A stretch of DNA of 64,000 nucleotides from Neurospora crassa OR74A. Lineage: Eukaryota > Ascomycota > Sordariomycetes > Sordariales > Sordariaceae. The notes below the pieces were generated by a model. It had not been told where the DNA came from and searched no databases. It worked only from the letters and a program-made list of their open reading frames with translations. The stretch lies in the NCBI RefSeq assembly GCF_000182925.2, contig NC_026507.1, positions 1,984,001 through 2,048,000 of the forward strand, given 5' to 3'. This document shows, piece after piece, positions 1 through 11,688 of the stretch (position 1 is the first letter of the stretch; every line of letters starts with the position of its first letter). The translations under genes were made by a program, and so were the position numbers.

Positions 1-486
1 AAGAGTGAGAACCCCGATGGCCTACAGAGGGAGGGATGGACTTCAATGATCGCAGTGGGGCTTCAATTTGCCCATGACGGGTTGAAACTGCCCCGGCATT
101 CAAGGTTCACGATTGCAAGTTCGCGGCGGGACTGACGGTGCGACGGCCAGCCCTGTAGGTAGCTACAGCAAGCAGTTGGGCTGAGAAGCAGACAGCCTGG
201 TCCGTGCACACTCATTGTCCATGCCAAGCCTGACAGCTGTAACCCCAAATCTACCCCACCTTTCGGCTGCCAGGCGGGACAAAACCCGCGGATAGCCAAT
301 GAGGTGGGCGTTAGGGTTGGTGCCAAAGGCGGAGCGCACCAGCAAAATCCAGAAATCGCAGCGAAAAGCTGCGACCCCCACCAGGCGCCCGAGAAAAACG
401 TCGAGTATCTGCACTCCTCAACCAGTCCACGACGACGACCAGCAACAGACCCTCCGTCTCCGATACCCTACCGGCAAACCGACATA
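1..486. other. Upstream region and promoter of rps2
   Basis: No convincing gene is visible. The open frames here lack codon bias and similarity to anything I know. The right half is the promoter and 5' leader of the ribosomal protein gene, including a TTAGGGTT telobox and a stretch rich in CGAC and ACC just before the start codon. Confidence 0.6.
311..318 (+). promoter_or_regulatory. Telobox (TTAGGGTT) upstream of rps2
   Basis: TTAGGGTT reads AACCCTAA on the other strand. This is the telomere-repeat-like element bound by Tbf1-type factors in ribosomal protein promoters of many fungi. It lies about 170 bases before the rps2 start codon. The motif is directly visible; its function here is inferred from family knowledge. 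Confidence 0.5.
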
Positions 487-1495
487 ATGGCTGATCGTGG
501 AACTTCTGGCCCCCGTGGCGGCGGCTTCGCTTCCCGTGGCGATCGTGGTGGTGACCGCGGCCGTGGCCGTGGTGGACGTGGCCGTGGCCGTCGCGGCGGC
601 AAGTCCGAGGAGAAGGAGTGGCAGCCCGTCACCAAGCTTGGCCGTCTCGTGAAGGCCGGCAAGATCAAGAGCATGGAGGAGATCTACCTCCACTCTCTCC
701 CCATCAAGGAGTACCAGATCGTCGACTTCTTCCTCCCCAAGCTCAAGGATGAGGTCATGAAGGTGCGCAGCAACGAATTCTTTGATGCCCGGAGGATGAG
801 GTTGAGGAGGGGGAGGAGCGAGAATCGCAGGATTCGCGACGACATTGGGGGGAACTGTGCTTGAAACCCCACGAAACTGCATGCTGATATTGTTGTTTTC
901 TCCCTCTGCAGATCAAGCCCGTCCAGAAGCAGACCCGTGCCGGTCAGCGTACCCGCTTCAAGGCCATCGTCATCATCGGTGACTCCGAGGGCCACGTCGG
1001 TCTCGGTATCAAGACCTCCAAGGAAGTCGCTACTGCTATCCGCGCTGCCATCATCATCGCCAAGCTCAGCGTCATCCCCGTCCGTCGCGGTTACTGGGGC
1101 GCCAACCTCGGTCTCCCCCACTCCCTCCCCGTCAAGGAGTCTGGCAAGTGCGGTTCCGTCACCGTCCGCGTAAGTTATACCCAGAATTTGACCCGAGAAG
1201 CTGGAACTGGCGCTGACTGCGATCCTCATAGCTTATCCCCGCTCCCCGTGGTACCTCCCTCGTTGCCTCCCCCGCCGTCAAGCGTCTTCTCCAGCTCGCC
1301 GGTATCGAGGATGCTTACACCTCCTCTTCCGGCTCTACCAAGACCCTTGAGAACACTCTCAAGGCTACTTTCGCCGCTGTTTCCAACACCTATGGCTTCC
1401 TTACCCCCAACTTGTGGAAGGAGACCAAGTTGACCCGCTCTCCTCTTGAGGAGTTCGCCGACACCCTCCGTGAGGGCAAGCGTTACGCCAACTAA
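487..1495 (+). CDS. rps2: 40S ribosomal protein S2 (uS5)
   Basis: Structural protein of the small cytoplasmic ribosomal subunit, at the mRNA entry and decoding region. Three exons are read as 487-762, 912-1169 and 1232-1495, giving 265 residues, the usual eukaryotic length. The start codon begins [13 protein letters not shown] and is followed by a Gly/Arg-rich RGG tail (about residues 8-40) typical of eukaryotic uS5, a methylation target. The S5 RNA-binding domain follows ([24 protein letters not shown]), then the C-terminal domain ([38 protein letters not shown]). The first intron has an unusual GTGCGC donor; the second uses GTAAGT. Both joins are in phase 0. The C end is REGKRYAN. Codon bias is extreme (C-ending codons), as expected for a highly expressed gene. 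Identity is certain from sequence. Confidence 0.97.
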
Positions 1496-2348
1496 GCGAC
1501 TGGTTGAAAGTTGTTTTCAGCTAGCGAGGATGGAAGGATTCTTTCGGGCGTCTGTGGTTATTTGATTGCATGGGCTCCGGGAATGGAATAGATGAAGGCT
1601 GTTGTCCCAAATACCTAGTGCGATCGGCCTGAGTCCCAAAATTGATGAAATGACCAACAACGACAAAGCCCCCATTCGAATAGCGAATCAACGTGAATGT
1701 TATGGATGGTAGCGTTGTGGGACAATGTGTTCCATGCGGTCAAGGGTCGTCGCTGCTCATACTACGGACAGCTGTTTATTTGGTTTGCGAGCTTAACATG
1801 CTGTATGGTTCGCGGTTGCTAACAGCTCAGCAGACACGGTTCACACAGAAATCACGTACAAGAGACCAAGCTTGGAGTGGTAGGTAGCCTTCCACTTAAG
1901 TTGCTTTCTATACTGGAAATGGCCTGTCCGAGAGGCAGCGCGGTAGGAAGGGACTCGTGACTTGACCTTGAGATACCATCTAGGTAGTCACTCGTGACTG
2001 TTCCTCGAGGGGTCGGTTGGTCTTGCCCCTTTCCCATGATGGCGGTTGTGCAGGAGTTGACTGGGAAAGAGCAATCGCTTCTCCGGCTTGACAAAAGAGC
2101 ATCATCTTTCTCAATCCCCAATTGATGTTTTTTTTTCTACTCTTCTCCATGTTCTCTTCCATCACCAATACTCTGCTAGGCCGAGCACCGTTCGTTTCCC
2201 TCTTTTTTTTTTTGGACCACGGGTTTTGGACTTGTGAGTTTTGGAACCGCTTTGGCCTTCTGCCCTTGGAAGTGTATCAACTACCTACACAACTGGCCTC
2301 TTTTCCTTTTTCTTTCTTTCGGGTAGACACAGTCGTTTTCTGGCTACC
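1496..2348. other. Intergenic: rps2 3' region and mucin-gene promoter
   Basis: No coding signal is visible on either strand. T-rich and pyrimidine-rich tracts at about 2128-2215 probably belong to the promoter or 5' leader of the downstream mucin gene. Confidence 0.55.
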
Positions 2349-5300
2349 ATGCCGTCCGCTGGTCGTTACCTGCTACCCCTACTCCTTCTTCCCATCAGCC
2401 TCGCTTCCAACCATGTCTCGGACAGCAAGGAGACAGGAACAACCCCGGCCCTTCGACATGTCCACCGCCAGGTAGAAAATGGTGAGCCTCAGGAGCCCAA
2501 GTCAGACGAATTGGGTGCCCCTGGCCTGATAATCGATCCTGATATTTTGTCTTTAGTGCTCAATCCTCCAGCCCAAACTACTCTTTTGGTTACAACAAGT
2601 ACTGGTAGTGCCGCAACCCCACTCGAATCGAACTCGGCGGTCATCGGGGGTCTCATCTCGTTGCTCAACACCATCTTGGGTTCACTGACGACCAGTCTTT
2701 CTAACATCGGTACGACAATGGTCAGCCCGAACGCTACGCTTCCTACAGATGTCGCTTCTCTCGTATCCCTCATCCCGGCTTTGGAGAGTGTTCTTCAGCC
2801 CGGAGCACAGCAGGCCACCACTATGTCGGCGGAAGGTACCTTGCCACCCATTATACCAGTACCGGGCCCGACCTCTTCGGGCCAACCGGCGTTCCTTAGC
2901 CCAGGATTGTCACTTCCGCTTTCATTCCCCGTACCAACCAACGTGAACCCAACACCCGGGGTAGTTTCTAACTCAAGTGCCATTTTGCGAACCGCAGCGG
3001 TTCCGACATCTGACATCCCGCTCCTCATGTCTGAGATCACGCCCTTGATTCCCCTGTTGAGTACAGACCTGCCATCAGTCCTACCGCTCTTGCAGTCGTT
3101 CCAGTCGATGGTCAGCTCAGAACTTCCGGTTTCGATTTCGGAACTCCAGTCGCTCTCAGCAATTGTCGTGTCGGAGATGGCTTCCCTTCCCCTGCCGGCA
3201 ACTCTCACAGCGCTGCTTTCATCTGAGCTAGCTTCTGTTCCTGTGTCTGTACCGACAGTTCCGCTTCCAACGCCAGACATTGCCTCGATCTTGAGTGCCA
3301 TCGTACCAAGTGTTCCTCTACGAACAGCTAGCATTCCGCTCCTTAATTCGGAGACAACACCACTGATGCCCATGTTGAGCACGAACATACCGTCGGCTCT
3401 ACTACTCCTAGAGTCCCTACAATCGATTCTTGGCTCAGAAGTGTCGGTTCCTGTGGCCGATGTTGCTTCCTTAACAGCAGTGCTTGCCTCGGAAGTGCCA
3501 TCTCTCACCCAGGCGGTCGTGTCAGAAGCTACGCTCTTGACGTCAGAATTGCCGACCATTACCCTAAATCTCTCTTCGACTACCATTCAGGTATCGATCC
3601 CGACAAGCCTTTTGTTGAAGCTCTCTGACATATCACTTCCCACTGCTGTACCCCTTTCTCAATTTGCGAAGTCACTCTCAAGCGTTGCGGGTCCGTCAAA
3701 TATTGCGTTAGCCAGCAACGTTGTTGGCGTTGTAGCATCGGTGTTGGCCAGCATGGTTTCAAATACCCCAATGGACAGTTTGATCAGTCAAGTCACGGTG
3801 GCCGCGGGTTCAGCCTCTTCCGAGACTGTTGGTGTACTGTGCTCACGGTTGATGTTGGTAGGCGACTCTGTCATTCCGGTGTCCGTCCCGTGCAGCTCAA
3901 TCCAAACAACGTCGCCCTTTATCAACGGACCAAGCTCGACAACTCCTATCACTGGTCCAGCATTGGAAAATGCTTCAACAGTCCAAGCCCCAGCGTCTGT
4001 GTCTGCAGTCTTTGTGAGCGCTTCAGGACAGCCAACCAGCGACTCTGTGTTCCAGATAAGCAGTTATTCAGGTCCAACTTGTACTTTGAGACGCGGAGCT
4101 TCAAACAGTCTCTTACCTCAGGCAGGGGGAGCAGGGCAGATGATATCCGTTATCTCCACCAGCACACAAACTATCACGGTTACGTCCGTGGAGCTTAGCA
4201 TCATTGCTACCTGTCTCGGTGGCACACCGTAAGTGCTGCTGCTATGTGCGACCATTGGTTTCTCTGCTAATAGTGGTACTAGAACCTCGATGCTCACTTG
4301 TCCCTCTCTGCCTGCGTGTCCTTCATGTTTCACGGGTCTTCCTTGCCTATCCGATGATAGCGGCTCTTCTTCAGGTAGTACTTTTGGGTCCGGAACCAAC
4401 CCTGAAGAAGCCAACAATGCAGGTAGGCTGAGCAGCAACGGGTCTGGGGGCGTCTCTGGCTCCCGAGGCCTTCTCGGATATGGAGACAATTCTGGAGTTA
4501 CCTCATTATCGTCTTACGGTCCCGGTTCAGGTCCATGTCCTGGTCAGGGTTACCTTTGCAACGACTGTATCAATGGATGGTTCTGTCCACCGCCTCTCAC
4601 TCCTGCGCTGCCGGCCCCCTGTGGGCACGGATGGCCATGCTATCACTGCTCTAGCGGGTGGTTTTGTATCCCGTTGTCAACTACTACTCCCGAGAGCGTT
4701 ACTGTAAACCTGTCCACAGTGGCCACTTCTGGAAATGCCCCTGTTGGAGGCGCTGTCGTGGAAATCACCATTACTTCAACACAATCCTTGACTGTGTTTG
4801 AGACTGCCGCTGCAGCCGAAACCTTACATCCTGCCACAGCAGGCTGGCATTATGGGGGGTGCTACAAAGATGATACGGCTCGAGCACTACAGAACGAATC
4901 GATTACGGCTACGGTGGTCGGTGGCATGACGACGGAGATTTGCATTATATATTGCAAAACCCTTGGGTACCGCTTGGCTGGTACGGAAGCCGGCTACATG
5001 TGCTTCTGCGGAGACAAAGTAGTTGATTCCTGGCGGATTGCTGAGTCGGACTGCGGCATTCCTTGTGAGGGAGAACCTGAGTTTATATGCGGCGGAAACC
5101 TCGCTCTGAGTATTTGGAGTATTACTGGCCACGTTCCCAAGGCTCCGGGGCCTGAGATGAACTTTACATTGCCAACATTAAGTCCAGGTCAGACGGAAAT
5201 GGCAGACTTCACCGGGGCAGTTCGGCAAAGTCTTGTTTCAATGACAAGCGCAGTGTGGGAGTGGCCAGCAGACGAGGATGATTTGAACGAAGATGATATC

Positions 5301-6233
5301 AGCACTGAGGAAGAAGTCCCCACGGTTTCCATCGTTACCGATGTGGCCCTCAAGAACATGCAGATGAAACCCACAGCCATTGACGTGGAAGACATGGCAT
5401 CCAGTGTCAGCACTATCGTTTTAGCTGCCATGGACAAGATCCAAAGAATGGCTGCTTCAGAAGTTGCAAAAGTAAAGTCCATGATTGATGAAGCACACAT
5501 GGTCGTTGGCTAGCAGCTGAACGATACGACCAACCACACACCCCCCGGAAGGGCCGTTCTGACGCCCTGCACCACGATGGTCACAGCTTGCAGCACAACA
5601 ACCACCAGTTGCATAACAATCACACGAACCACAACAGAAGGGATTTCCACTAGCATGAGCATAAGTGGCACGGTCCCGGTTGGGGACCAATTTAGCTCTA
5701 GCATGACTTCTTTGCCATCGATGTCATCTGTATCAAGTCCAGCAACCCAGCCGTCAGTTCCGACATGGACAGCCAACGCCGCTCCGCAACAACCGCCGTC
5801 GTATACCAGCTCATCTTCTCCATCGTCTATCATTTCCCTACTATCTTCGACCGTGGTACCATCTCTCTCGTCATCAGTCCCATGGGAGTCCGGTGGTTCT
5901 GTCCCTTCTACGCTGCCAAACCTCACGTTAACGGTTACTCAACCAGAAATCACTATGACAATACCAGAAACAACAGTGACAGTGCCTTCAATTGCGGCAG
6001 CAAGTGAACATTGCTCATTTCCACCAGCTAGGTCTGTTCCTACCGTTATTCCCACTCCCTTGTGTGGCACTGATGCATCTCCGATCCCGAATGGGTCTTC
6101 TGGTTTGCCGACATCAGAGACGTTGGTAACCACATCATCCTCATCTTCACCGGTGACTGTACCATCCAAGTCTCCTCTGCCCTTGAAGATCTATTTCTTG
6201 TCGTTCAGGGTGGGCCGACCATTTAGTGGTTAA
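2349..6233 (+). CDS. Secreted Ser/Thr-rich mucin-like cell-wall protein with WSC domain; in-frame TAG
   Basis: Probably a heavily O-glycosylated surface protein. The ATG at 2349 is chosen because it opens a signal peptide (MPSAGRYLLPLLLLPISLAS). Exon 1 (2349-4228) is Ser/Pro/Val/Leu-rich and contains an internal duplication. An intron (4229-4282, or to 4273) joins in phase to exon 2. Exon 2 encodes two Cys-rich modules (GYLCNDCINGWFC and GWPCYHCSSGWFC) and one WSC domain at about residues 814-903 (start GWHYGGCYKDD, then CIIYCKTLGYRLAGTEAGYM, CFCG, ICGG). WSC domains bind glycans. A TAG at 5511-5513 ends the 1036-residue reading, but the same frame then runs 239 more codons to 6233 in Thr/Ser/Pro-rich sequence of the same style. 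Either the product ends at 5513, or a short intron (donor GTAAAG at 5472), readthrough or RNA editing extends it. No clear GPI signal ends the longer form. Confidence 0.75.
2975..3520 (+). repeat. Internal tandem duplication in mucin exon 1
   Basis: Two copies of about 75 codons lie near 2975-3195 and 3294-3515. Both carry a LRTA ... IPLLxSExTPLxPxLST segment, then PSxLxLLxSxQSxxxSE, then an S-L-x-A-x-x-x-S-E-x-x-S-L block. The copies have diverged strongly at the DNA level, so the duplication is old. Confidence 0.7.
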
Positions 6234-7272
6234 TTGATCGTCTACACGTGGTTTTCATACGTAACGATAATCAACAGAGCCATATTTAAGAGGGAGAAGT
6301 GAAATTACAGGACGTGGAATGGAGTTTGGTGAAGGATGTTAATGGAAGCCTTGATGGAGTACATTACAATCCCGAAACATTCCCTTTCGGTTAAAGGATG
6401 AAACAACGCATGTGCTAACTTCCGGCTGAATGGAGGGAAAGAGAGGTTTTAGGTCTCGATTGATGATGGTTTAACAGTCTTGATCTTTTTTTTTACGCTA
6501 CCATAGTGGTTGAGATTTTCGCTTGCTTTTTTGGGGCGCTATATGCTTTTTTACTTTATCCTTTCCATGTCGGGATTTGTTTATTCTAGGTGATGAGTAA
6601 GGTGCATGAGAAATTATAACACTTTCAGTTTCGAGCTTTACCATGACAAAAGTACATTGAGCATGTACAGGTCCGTTTTGACCCATCTTGTGATGGTATG
6701 ATAACAAGTCGAGACCTTGACGAAGGCTATAAGAATGAGCCAAGATGTCAAGAATGCAAAGCTGACGCCAGGTGACACGAGCTCGATAAGCTAACGCCAA
6801 CCTACGCAATTGAATGCATAAGCGCCTTGGGGTAAGGTGACAGGTAAGTGCAGCCGCAAAGCTTATTTGAAGGTCTCATCTGTTGATTTGGTCATTTGGT
6901 GGGGGGGTTGAGGTGTTGGAGTGTTGGATACCTCTAGGTGCCTAAGTAAGCTTACAGGTTCAGTACATAGCCAAATCAAGTTGGGGGTGAAGGGGGAATG
7001 GGAAAGGGGGAGAAAGGGGAAAAAGGTAGGAATCGAAGAGGGGAAGGAGGAAATGAAGAGGAAAGTCTGAATTTGAAGAGGGAAGGAAAACCCCGGGCAG
7101 TTGTGAGTTGTAGAAGAGGAATATGATGAAGAGATGCTGGGTACATGCAAGGAAAGAGGCAGAGTGAAGGTGGGTGGGTAGGTAAGAGGTGAATTTCAGG
7201 GAGAAACGGACTTGGCAGATGATGTGGAATGGGGTGTTGGCATTTCACCTGGTGACAATGCTGGTGTTCTTC

Positions 7273-7310
7273 TGTTGTTGTTGTTGTTGTTGTTCTTGTT
7301 CTTGTTGTTC
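7273..7310. repeat. TTG/TTC microsatellite
   Basis: A run of TTG units grading into TTC-containing units. It is a simple repeat in non-coding sequence. Confidence 0.9.
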
Positions 7311-7486
7311 CCTTGGTTAGTTGGTTTCTAGGTTTTTTATTTCTTAAATTTTGTGTGTTGTCAATTCTTTCTCGAGCATATGTTTTTGGCCATGTTATCT
7401 GATGTTCCTGGGTCTTAGTTTCTTCCTCTCTTTTTTTTTTTTTGTAATTCTTATTTTTCTCCTTTTTTTCTATTCGAGGAATAATA

Positions 7487-7855
7487 TCAGTTCGTTCTTC
7501 GTATCCTGATCTTGGTCCTCTTTCCATATCTCTCTTGCCCCCCCTTCGATAAAAACTTTTCATCTTCCTTGCAACACATCCGTACTTTTCGTTTTCCAAG
7601 CAATTCCCTTCTTGGTACAAGTGACGTTGTATCAGCGACGGGGACGTGCTCCATAGCGTTAATGGCATTTCCTATGGGCATGTCACCGGCCCCCCTCGTC
7701 GACGGATCTTCAAAGGGAAAGGGTACGGGAGGTGTATAGGCAGAGGGAACGTAGAGTACTTGTGATAACGTGGTGTTCATCTCGGGGGTCTTGCTATTGG
7801 TAGATAATTGCCGTAGTGTCACTAGCATTCCCGCCAGGATGATGATTGGGATCAT
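7487..7855 (-). CDS. Weak candidate: small membrane-anchored or secreted hypothetical protein
   Basis: I do not recognise this frame. From the ATG at 7855 it encodes 122 residues opening with a hydrophobic stretch (MIPIIILAGMLVTL). A Pro/Thr-rich middle (YVPSAYTPPVPFPFED) and a very basic, Cys-containing tail follow. The N terminus could be a signal anchor. No domain, neighbour or clear promoter supports it. A second short frame upstream (ATG at 8243, start MLAFVWALFLLRVS) also looks like a signal peptide, and the two might be exons of one gene; I could not find a convincing splice pair. Chance is a fair alternative. Confidence 0.22.
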   Translation of the reverse strand: MIPIIILAGMLVTLRQLSTNSKTPEMNTTLSQVLYVPSAYTPPVPFPFEDPSTRGAGDMPIGNAINAMEHVPVADTTSLVPRRELLGKRKVRMCCKEDEKFLSKGGQERYGKRTKIRIRRTN

Positions 7856-8236
7856 GAACGTAGAGCACGGAACACGCACGCTTCAACATGGTAGTCAGAC
7901 CGGGCACTTGTCTGTGTGAGCCTGTCTGTCTGTTGATGTTCCTGAATATCCCAGGAGGCTGGCTGGCTAGCTGACTTTTTCCTTTGATAACCAGAAGCCC
8001 AAGGAACCAACCACTCTCCCACTCTATGTCAAGATGGCTACTTCCCCTGACGATCTTTGCCAAGGCACCCATGGATGAAGGCTACCTTTGATGACAGAGA
8101 AATCCATGGGTAATGGCAGAGAGAACTGCCGGCGTTGCTTGACCGAAACGGATGTCTGCCCCGGGGCTGTTGGTATTGGGACCTCCACTCGGAGCAACAG
8201 TCGAGACTCGCAAGAGAAATAACGCCCAGACAAATG

Positions 8237-8614
8237 CTAACATGTCATTGCTAGGAGGTTAGTGTAGTGTAGGTATGAGCTGCAGGCAGTGTAGCAATCT
8301 GTCGTTGTAGTGTGGTTAATTTGGCCGGCGAACGAGCCGCACATCCGCCAAGGCCTACAGAACGATGGGGGTTGTGTGGATCTCAAAGAGCAGAGAGACA
8401 GACAGGTGTGCACAAGTGCCGTGATGATCGTGGCTGTCAAAATGTGCACAAACAGTAGTGTACACGGGAAGCACTCAGCTTCCAATGATTCTTTCTGGGT
8501 TTGCGGTGTCAAAACGCCGTCAATGGCCGTGGAAGACACACAAGTGCTAGCTGGATGGAAAGCAAGAGGCTGGATGCCGATGGATGGATCGTGATGGATT
8601 ACGAATGGCCACAT
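8237..8614 (-). CDS. Weak candidate: 125-residue Cys-rich frame
   Basis: An ATG-started frame of 125 codons with many cysteines and one hydrophobic segment (LLFVHILTATIITALVH). Its end overlaps the start of the 53-codon frame at 8243. No family is recognised, codon bias is weak, and no intron signals were found. Listed only because it sits next to two other small hydrophobic-start frames on the same strand. Confidence 0.15.
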   Translation of the reverse strand: MWPFVIHHDPSIGIQPLAFHPASTCVSSTAIDGVLTPQTQKESLEAECFPCTLLFVHILTATIITALVHTCLSLCSLRSTQPPSFCRPWRMCGSFAGQINHTTTTDCYTACSSYLHYTNLLAMTC

Positions 8615-11600
8615 CTGTGGTAGAGAAGGGCCGAGGCTAGTCGTTCGGCTGGGTCTTGGACCCCGTCAGCACAAATCAGCATGACCCTTTTTCCCCGTCC
8701 GTCTTATGAGAAGAAGCCATACTGTAGAACTTGGGAGATCCCAGGAGGCACACGGCACTGGCATTGGGTATCGAATTGAGAGCAGCACGGGCAGGTTGGC
8801 AGGCGTAGGACAAAGGAACTGAAGTGGAAGAAATTGAGTGTCAGACTTTTTTGAACGGGGATTGGGAAAAGCACCGATAATTGCATGACTCTGACTGAGG
8901 GCAAGCAAGCCCTCAACATCTTTCACAAAGACTGGATGAACGACGGTACAACGGTACTTGCCGAATTCCATCCACTTCCCCGCAACGCCCCTCCCTTCAC
9001 CAGTCACCATTTTCAACCCGTTTTTCAACAGTCAAGCCATTCAGTTGCAGTCAGCAGCAATTGAGTGTCTCATCATGCACAGCACTAGAGACACGGAAGT
9101 CATGACTCGGTCTTTGCATTTACACTTTCCCCAGATTCCCCCGCTTGGTCGTGGAGACAAAAGAATGGAGCAACCTCAAAGGAGAAACAAAAAAAGGATA
9201 AAAAAAGGGGGGGATTCGGGGAGTACACTAATGAATAGCACTAACAGCGTTCCATGTGCCCAACGACGTAATGGTGCTAAGAAATGCTGACGGCGCAGAA
9301 CAAAACAGTTGGTCAGCTTCCAGGCGGGCATGTCTGTCGCCATGCTCAGAAGGGGAAGGAACGGGGGGGAGGGGGGGGGGAGGAACGTGCGGAGAAAATC
9401 CACCACTTTTGAATCAACTTTATGGGGAAGGTGCCCTTTCCACCCCTCCTTGTTCCCGCCTTCCGTCACTTCGTTCAGTTCACAGGGTGCTGAAGCGGAA
9501 AGTTCTCCCACTCCGGCTCCGTTCCCGTCGGTCCCTTCCTTCTGGGTTCTGTGTGGCTTGACTTCCGATTGAGGTGCCTGACCCAACGTGTCTGGCCCGG
9601 TTTCGCCTGGGGGGAAATCTGTCTACCTTTGCACCATTCGGGCAAAAGAGGTGCAGACTCTCAACCATCGGGTATCCATTCCAGACCTCACTCACACTTA
9701 GCACGACATACGGACCTATCATGCCTTACCTAATGCCTTTCTTTAAGTTGCCTTCTCCAAAATGAGGACGGACTCTCTCCCCTCCCTTCGCCCTTTTCCA
9801 TGGACATCCATGACTCCATGCAATGCTACAGAGCCTACCATGTAACCAACGGGTGCTTCACTGCAATGGAACTCCGGATGGCGCATCCCTTCACAGTTAG
9901 CCAGAGAACACCGGCGAGGTTAGCGACCACTTGGCTTTCTCCCGATCACCACTCCCGCAACAGTCTACTACACTACGCAGTACATACATACATAACTCCC
10001 CTTATTCCCGGCACACAGTACAGTGTGCAGTCGAGCAGGTCCGCTCTTTTCTCTCCACTTGACTGCGACTTGCTGGTCTTTCTGATACTCTCTCTGTTGC
10101 CGGGCACTTGATCCGACTCTATGCAGATCGCTTCTTGACACCATTCTAGTGTAGTATACGCAGTATACCACCATCTCGACAACTTCCATCGTGGACATCC
10201 ATACGGTCAATCATCCATGGGAATATTTGGAAAAAAAACAAAAAAAATTATAGAAAAAAAAATCAGTTGCCAGTCAAGCCGATTACGCATGCCCAGCCGG
10301 CAATCGGTGCAGGAGTTGAACAGGAAAAGGCAAAGTCAAGCCACCGGCCACCCCCCCTTGGTTCTCTGCTTTTCTGGTTGTGCCCGCCGCATCTCTGCAC
10401 CTCAATGTCTCCCCAACCAATCGTTGCCCATCCCCCACCTCTCTGCCGGATTGTTTTGGTGAATACGACCGGATGTCGACACTAAGACAATGCTGGCTTG
10501 GGTCCATGTCCCCTGTGCGTCGGGAAAGGAGCCTCTTGCCCTCTTCAGCAAAAGAAATTGCGGTTATATGGCAGTATGGCTAACTCGGCACAGCTCTCAA
10601 CCACCAATGCCCGGCGATCTCTACCAGAATTGTAAGCCACTGGAGTCCGTGTGAGAAGGAAGAATGCGCTACTGGTCAGGAATGCTACCCTACATGCGGC
10701 CACAGAAAAAAAGTACTATCAGGAAATAAAAAAAAGGTGCTGTTCTCTAGTCATCGAAACCAACTGGAAAAAACCACCAATCACACCTATGAATCCTCGT
10801 CCTTTTGATCAGAGCACTCAATTCTTGAAGCCCGACTTGAGCAGTGCCATCAGATATCCAATTATGCCATGTGCTGAACAGCTTTTTAGCCTCGCTATCT
10901 AGGCGTCAATTCAGGTCATGTCACCTCTAACCTTGGCTACAAGGGAGATCCAATCTGAAGATGACCATGTTAGCGTGTGTTAGACTCTTTGTCCGGGGTT
11001 TTCTGGGAGCGGAACAGGGACTCCAGTTGAATACCAGTGTACGCACATAATGTGTATGGTTGTTGTCGGTTGAATTTGGGTGAGTGACCCTCCTTGTTCC
11101 AGTGCCCCCTTATTGCCGGTACTACTAGTGCATTTCTCGTCTATGGAAATATACATGACAGCAGGCATCTGCTTCGACAAAATCTACTCATCGTGAAACA
11201 CCCCAACCGACACTCCCAATGCACGAAACCAGTCTACTGTTTATCACTTGGACCTGTGTGTATTGCTTCTCCCCTTCCATGTTCTTCAAATCCTAGACAG
11301 TCGGCTTTACCAAGACCTTTTAATTTGGGCGTGTAAAGGAATTACCAAGCAGACTGCAAGTGTTGTGGACCAACCTCTATACTATGTACTCCGTATCCTG
11401 GTGGAATAATCAGCTTTATCCAGTAAGGAGACGGCGTTTCCAGATCTTCTTCTCCGTCTTTCAGTGGAGCTCACAGCTTTAACACAACCACCGACGACCC
11501 ACTAAGAGAGAACCTTAAGCCGAGGGAGATATCCGCTTTCTCACCGATGTCCTTGTTGGCCTGCATCCGTCTCCTCATCGTTTGGGCTGTCCCTCCGTGG

Positions 11601-11688
11601 GCTCGGGGTGCCCCCCGGCAGTCTGCAACCGGCGTCAGTCGTGGTGGGAGCCGTGACCCGGCTTGCTCCAGTCAGAGGCACAGCCTGA

